From assembly GCA_016165875.1 (NCBI GenBank), contig JABBOT010000002.1:4427540-4491539 (forward strand): a DNA stretch of 64,000 nt, written 5' to 3'. Each line of letters begins with the position of its first letter. Positions within the stretch are counted from its first letter, which is position 1. Positions 60,702 to 64,000 of this stretch are shown piece after piece. A program made the translations under genes and the position numbers. Source of the stretch: Acanthopleura granulata (lineage: Eukaryota > Mollusca > Polyplacophora > Chitonida > Chitonidae). The notes beneath the pieces are model-generated. The model did not search any database. It saw nothing but the letters and a program-made list of their open reading frames with translations, and was not told the origin of the DNA.

Positions 60702-61813
60702 GTCTTCGTCCAGTCAAGAACGAATTCGTCGCATGTCATTGCATCACTGTTCAGTGTAGTCAGCTGGTGTGAAAGACATGCTGACAAGAGCACAGTTGTA
60801 TCTACGGATGAGCCATGCAAATGGGACAAACCACGCAGACAGTCTAGGCTGCAAAAACTGGATGACATCAGCACCAGACATGAACAAGAAAACTATGTTC
60901 CTCCCACCAAAAGAAATTACAATCCGCTCTCCAGGTACCCCAAAGCCACAAATCACAAAGTGGAACTGGCAGTTTTTAACTTGGTGAAAGATGAGAATAC
61001 AAATATAATTAAAATCTTAACTCCTCCAGATGGTGACGATGGATTTCCAACTGTGCCTCCAACTATCCGTGACCTGGTTTATCTTTATCGGAGATCTGTG
61101 AAGAACATTTCATTTCTGAATTTCTTGAGAGCCCACATCAGATGTTATTAATAAAGTAACCAAATTAAGCATAGGTCAGTCAGAAAGTGAACACTGGAAT
61201 TCTTATCGTGATGGAAGAATAACTTCCATATTTTCTAATGTTGTGTCATTCAAGGGTGAAAGCCCAGATAATTACTTGGTAAAATTTATTCTGCTTCACA
61301 GCTCCAGTATATCATCAGAGGCCATCCAATATGGGACGAAGAATGAGCTAGTAGCTAGGGTGTTATACGTTAAGATGCAAAAGCCTCTTCATAAGTCTTT
61401 TTCTGTGTCTGAAAGCGGTTTTGTAATTTACAGTGAAGCACCATTTCTTGGTGCAAGCCCAGATGGGCGAGTAAAATGTAAGTGTTGTGGCAGTGGGCTG
61501 TTGGAAATAAAATGTACTGTCAAACACAGAAACCATTCTTTAGAAGAAATAGCTAATGATAAGAAATATCATATCTATAAAGATGAAAATGGTAGTTATG
61601 ATTTGAAAAATACAATCCCGTGGTACACACAGATACAGGGGCAGATGGGTATATGTGAGTAAGGTTGGTGTGATTTTGTTTTATTTACTGGAAATTCTAA
61701 TGTATATGTTGAACAAATCCACAGACAAAGATCACTTTTGTAACATGCTGTCAAAACTGTGCACATTTTATCATAAATATGTATACCCAAAGCTGCTACA
61801 GAGACCAGCTTAA
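60702..61813 (+). pseudogene. YqaJ/lambda-exonuclease-type nuclease of a DNA transposon, broken
   Basis: The first frame (60,702-61,151) begins with a remnant SHVIASLF resembling the end of a SWIM zinc finger, then STDEPCKWDKPRRQSR. The second major part (about 61,135-61,662) holds QSESEHWNSYRDGRITS, then the nuclease core: FLGASPDGRVKC (Asp), GLLEIKC (Glu, Lys) and WYTQIQGQM. Downstream, GWCDFVLFTGN and FCNMLSKLCTFYHKYVYPKL continue the family pattern to TAA 61,811-61,813. Breaks seen: frame changes between about 61,103 and 61,135, an in-frame TAA at 61,660, and a frame change near 61,724. The catalytic residues remain. Known for the family: YqaJ-like nucleases are phage recombination exonucleases, also carried as a second ORF by some eukaryotic DNA transposons. 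The upstream part is lost at the inverted minisatellite. Confidence 0.8.
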
Positions 61814-61997
61814 GAGTGAAACTCATATATTTTTCAAGATTGTGACATCCACTGTTTCAGTCCTGTGGCTGCCCTATTTAAGTTTTGATGTTTAGTAGGC
61901 TTACCTCTGATATACTAGGATATAAGGCCATCACACAATTTCCATTGTGTTTAGTGAGTGGCAAACCAAAACCAAACCACAGTCTAGATGGCATATG

Positions 61998-62225
61998 ATT
62001 TATTTAGTTATTTGATTGGTGTACTCAAGAATATTTCACTTACATGATGGTGACCAGCATTATGGTGGGCGGAAACCAAGCAGTGCCCAGGGGAAACCCA
62101 CGGCCATCCACAGGTCGCTAGTGTATCTTCCCACGTATGATCAGAGAGGAAGCTAACATGAACTGTGCTTGAATTTACAGCTATCTCATTGATGAGAGGC
62201 ACCTGGGTCATTGAATGTCTGGTGT
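61998..62225 (-). mobile_element. SINE family A, reversed, inside the transposon
   Basis: GATTTATTTAGTTATTTGAT, TGGTGTACTCAAGAATATTT, CAGCATTATGGTGGGCGGAA, AAACCCACGGCCATCCACAG and a B-box-like GCTTGAATTTACAGC are the reversed family. The TTTTACGCCG piece next to the tail is deleted. Its position between the two genes dates its insertion after that of the transposon. Confidence 0.82.
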
Positions 62226-62851
62226 TGCTTATTATTGTGTGCATATATAAATCACAGACTGTACCTGTAGAGAACCACCCGTGAATGGGCTAACTCCTGA
62301 AAATGAAAATGTCAATATGTATACTGTATAATATATGCTAAGTATAGACAACTGAACAAATGCTCAAAAATGTTTTGTGTTGAACATTTTTTATGTACAG
62401 TTTTAATATTGTGTAATAAACATGTGCCTGTACAAATTATACACCAATCATTGTATACAGAAAATGTTACATTTCACGAAATTAACTAAATTCTGGAACA
62501 CAGTTTCAATACCAGTACATATACCATTATGGATTATTTCACCCAAGTCAGTCCAAATTGCATGATTTAATCAAATGTGTTTAATGGTTGAAGATATGCA
62601 TGTAATGTATATTTTCTTCTACATGAATACATATTGCCTTCAGATAACATCATTGGCTTGCATTTGTTCAAATACTACATACATTTTATCTCTATGGCTA
62701 CATTTGTTTTACATGGAGGAAGGGGTTGTGTGAAAAGTGTTTCAGTGCCAGGGGTCCTTGAATTGGTGCTTAAATTCCTTGTCTACTTTTGATTTATTTT
62801 TGGAACTGGTGTGCGGTAAGTCAACAGCTAGTTAATTTTACCAACTTGTGA

Positions 62852-62895
62852 CTCACTTCAGAATATTTCGCTTACAACATGACAACAGCCAATTG
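62852..62895 (-). repeat. weak SINE family A trace, reversed
   Basis: CTTCAGAATATTTCGCTTAC then AACATGACAACAGCC aligns with the reversed GTATAAGTGAAATATTCTTG block. Confidence 0.4.
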
Positions 62896-63216
62896 AAATG
62901 GTTGAAACCACTGCGCTTGTAAAGTACTTGACAACGCCTCAACCTATTTCCATACCAACACTGAATGAATTGTAATGAATGTGCATGTATGCACCATAAA
63001 AGATGGAACTACACAGCAGGATTGGCCAACTGCAGGTTTATACCAAACCTAGTGTTTCTTTAGTGTAGAAAGAATTCCTTCAAACTTTGCCAAATTACTG
63101 ACTACCTAACATACCAAAAAGTTGAACAGCACAGACAATTTTAAGAGTACTTTTACAATGTAGGTAATAATTATGGGTGGTGTTAACCAGAAAGAGAAAC
63201 TAGATCCTGTCTGTAA

Positions 63217-64000
63217 TTAACGCTGAACAAGTTTCTTTTGAAGGTTGCTAAAGAATGCAATTACAGTAACAATTTGGTTCAGTTTGTCTTTCATTGCCCA
63301 GGGTATACTCTGGGCAATAAATCTGAAAGACTTCATTCTCCGAATGACTCTTTCCACATGGATCTTGGCCCTGGGTAATTTCCCTGTGTTATGTAATTTA
63401 TAGCTACTTTAAGTTAATGCCTGGGATCCTGGAGAAAAACTCCATACAGTCTGTGACCACTGGTGTTTTGGCGAAATTTTTCTTCAAACTGCTGAGCATG
63501 TATTGCTTCACTGGTGTCCATGTTGGCGAAACAATAAGAGGACTGAAAACATAGCTGATGAAAGTTATCCAAGATGTGAATATCTGAGAAACCCTGCTCT
63601 TCAAAACTCCAAATAAATCACCAGTAATTCCTGCTATCAGACCAAGCCTTAAGCAGAACATTGTCAAGACAAACTCTTCAAACTGTGTTAGCTTTCGTTG
63701 TGGCCCTGGTTTTTTAACATTTTCATGTTTCTGATGATGTTTCTCAGTAGAACTGTTTTTCCCATTCCAGTACTTTTGGCCTCCTGGTTGTCAAGAATGT
63801 CAAAAACACCATACAAATATTTCTTATTAGGGAAGCCTGTACACATGCTGACTGATTCATTGGTTGCAACTACTTTCTCCATGAAGAGCTCCTCAAGAGA
63901 AGAACTTTTGTTAGCTAGACTGGTTTTTAGGATTTCATTTTCTGTATTTCTGGATAGGCTCAACTGTTCCAGTTGCATCTGAAGTGGGGTCTGTGTGGCA
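63217..64000 (-). pseudogene. DDE (DDE_Tnp_4-type) transposase, broken and internally deleted, continues past window
   Basis: Read leftward from the right edge. A first open part (64,000 to about 63,690) ends with FPNKKYLYGVFDIL and a Lys-rich stretch. After a frame change at a run of six A/T near 63,710 comes GPQRKLTQFEEFVLTMFCLR, then LGLIAGITGDLFGVLKSRVS, an HTH-like segment, and VVTDCMEFF with the first catalytic Asp. Near 63,405 it jumps to KLPRAKIHVERVIRRMKSF (the catalytic Glu region) and ends NQIVTVIAFFSNLQKKLVQR at stop 63,217-63,219. The middle of the catalytic core, with the second Asp, is missing. The N-terminus (where a THAP domain would be expected) is outside. Known for the family: DDE_Tnp_4 enzymes move Harbinger-, Kolobok- and ISL2EU-like elements. 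It is inactive as written. Confidence 0.82.

Larger units (their letters stand above)
61814..63216. other. spacer between the two convergent transposon genes
   Basis: AT-rich, CpG-poor. It contains the reversed SINE at 61,998-62,225 and a SINE tail trace at 62,852-62,895 (reverse). No ORF of note. Confidence 0.5.
60702..64000. mobile_element. decayed two-gene DNA transposon, ISL2EU (IS4EU)-like
   Basis: A YqaJ nuclease gene (+) and a DDE transposase gene (-) point at each other across 1.4 kb. From memory, the ISL2EU/IS4EU superfamily carries exactly this pair, which supports assignment of both to one element. The left end is destroyed or hidden in the inverted minisatellite, and the right end is beyond the window, so terminal repeats and target duplications cannot be checked. 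Confidence 0.6.

Overview
The window is animal nuclear DNA. It has long AT-rich introns with GT-AG borders, one gene spread over about 23 kb, many tRNA-derived SINEs, minisatellites and decayed DNA transposons. The most frequent SINE ends in a block reading roughly GTGAAATATTCTTGAGTACG then GCGTAAAACACCAATCAAATAAA. I associate that tail with molluscs and other lophotrochozoans, so I infer a lophotrochozoan, probably a mollusc. That is recollection and was not searched.

Region 1 (1 to about 26,070, + strand) is the 3' part of one gene, a SASH1-type scaffold protein (SAM and SH3 domain-containing protein 1). Thirteen exons between 909 and 23,811 join in phase without a stop into 960 codons. They encode part of the SLY-like region, a Ser-rich segment, a divergent SH3 domain, SAM1, a long low-complexity linker and SAM2, followed by a 2.2 kb 3' UTR with AATAAA at 26,048. 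The N-terminus lies upstream of the window. An extra 39-nt, phase-preserving candidate microexon lies in the intron after exon 3. The introns hold SINEs and tandem repeats, one of them ending about 40 bp before an acceptor site.

Region 2 (about 26.1 to 60.7 kb) holds no gene I can support. It is much richer in CpG than the SASH1 introns. It carries scattered SINEs in both orientations, a dispersed repeat present twice (33.66 and 53.65 kb), several tandem arrays, a THAP-domain fragment fused head-to-head with an acidic ORF (44.2 kb), a hairpin element (53.9 to 54.2 kb), a fold-back element (59.69 to 59.94 kb) and an inverted minisatellite (60.03 to 60.69 kb).

Region 3 (about 60.7 to 64 kb) is CpG-poor again. 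It holds a decayed two-gene DNA transposon: a YqaJ/lambda-exonuclease-type nuclease pseudogene on the + strand facing a DDE transposase pseudogene on the - strand, with a SINE between them. This convergent pairing is what I recall for the ISL2EU (IS4EU) superfamily. Both genes are broken, and the transposase runs off the right edge.

Nothing here is convincingly a new system. The items most worth a second look are the CpG mosaic, the Trp-less SH3, the candidate di-cysteine microexon, the two-gene transposon and the unclassified hairpin elements.
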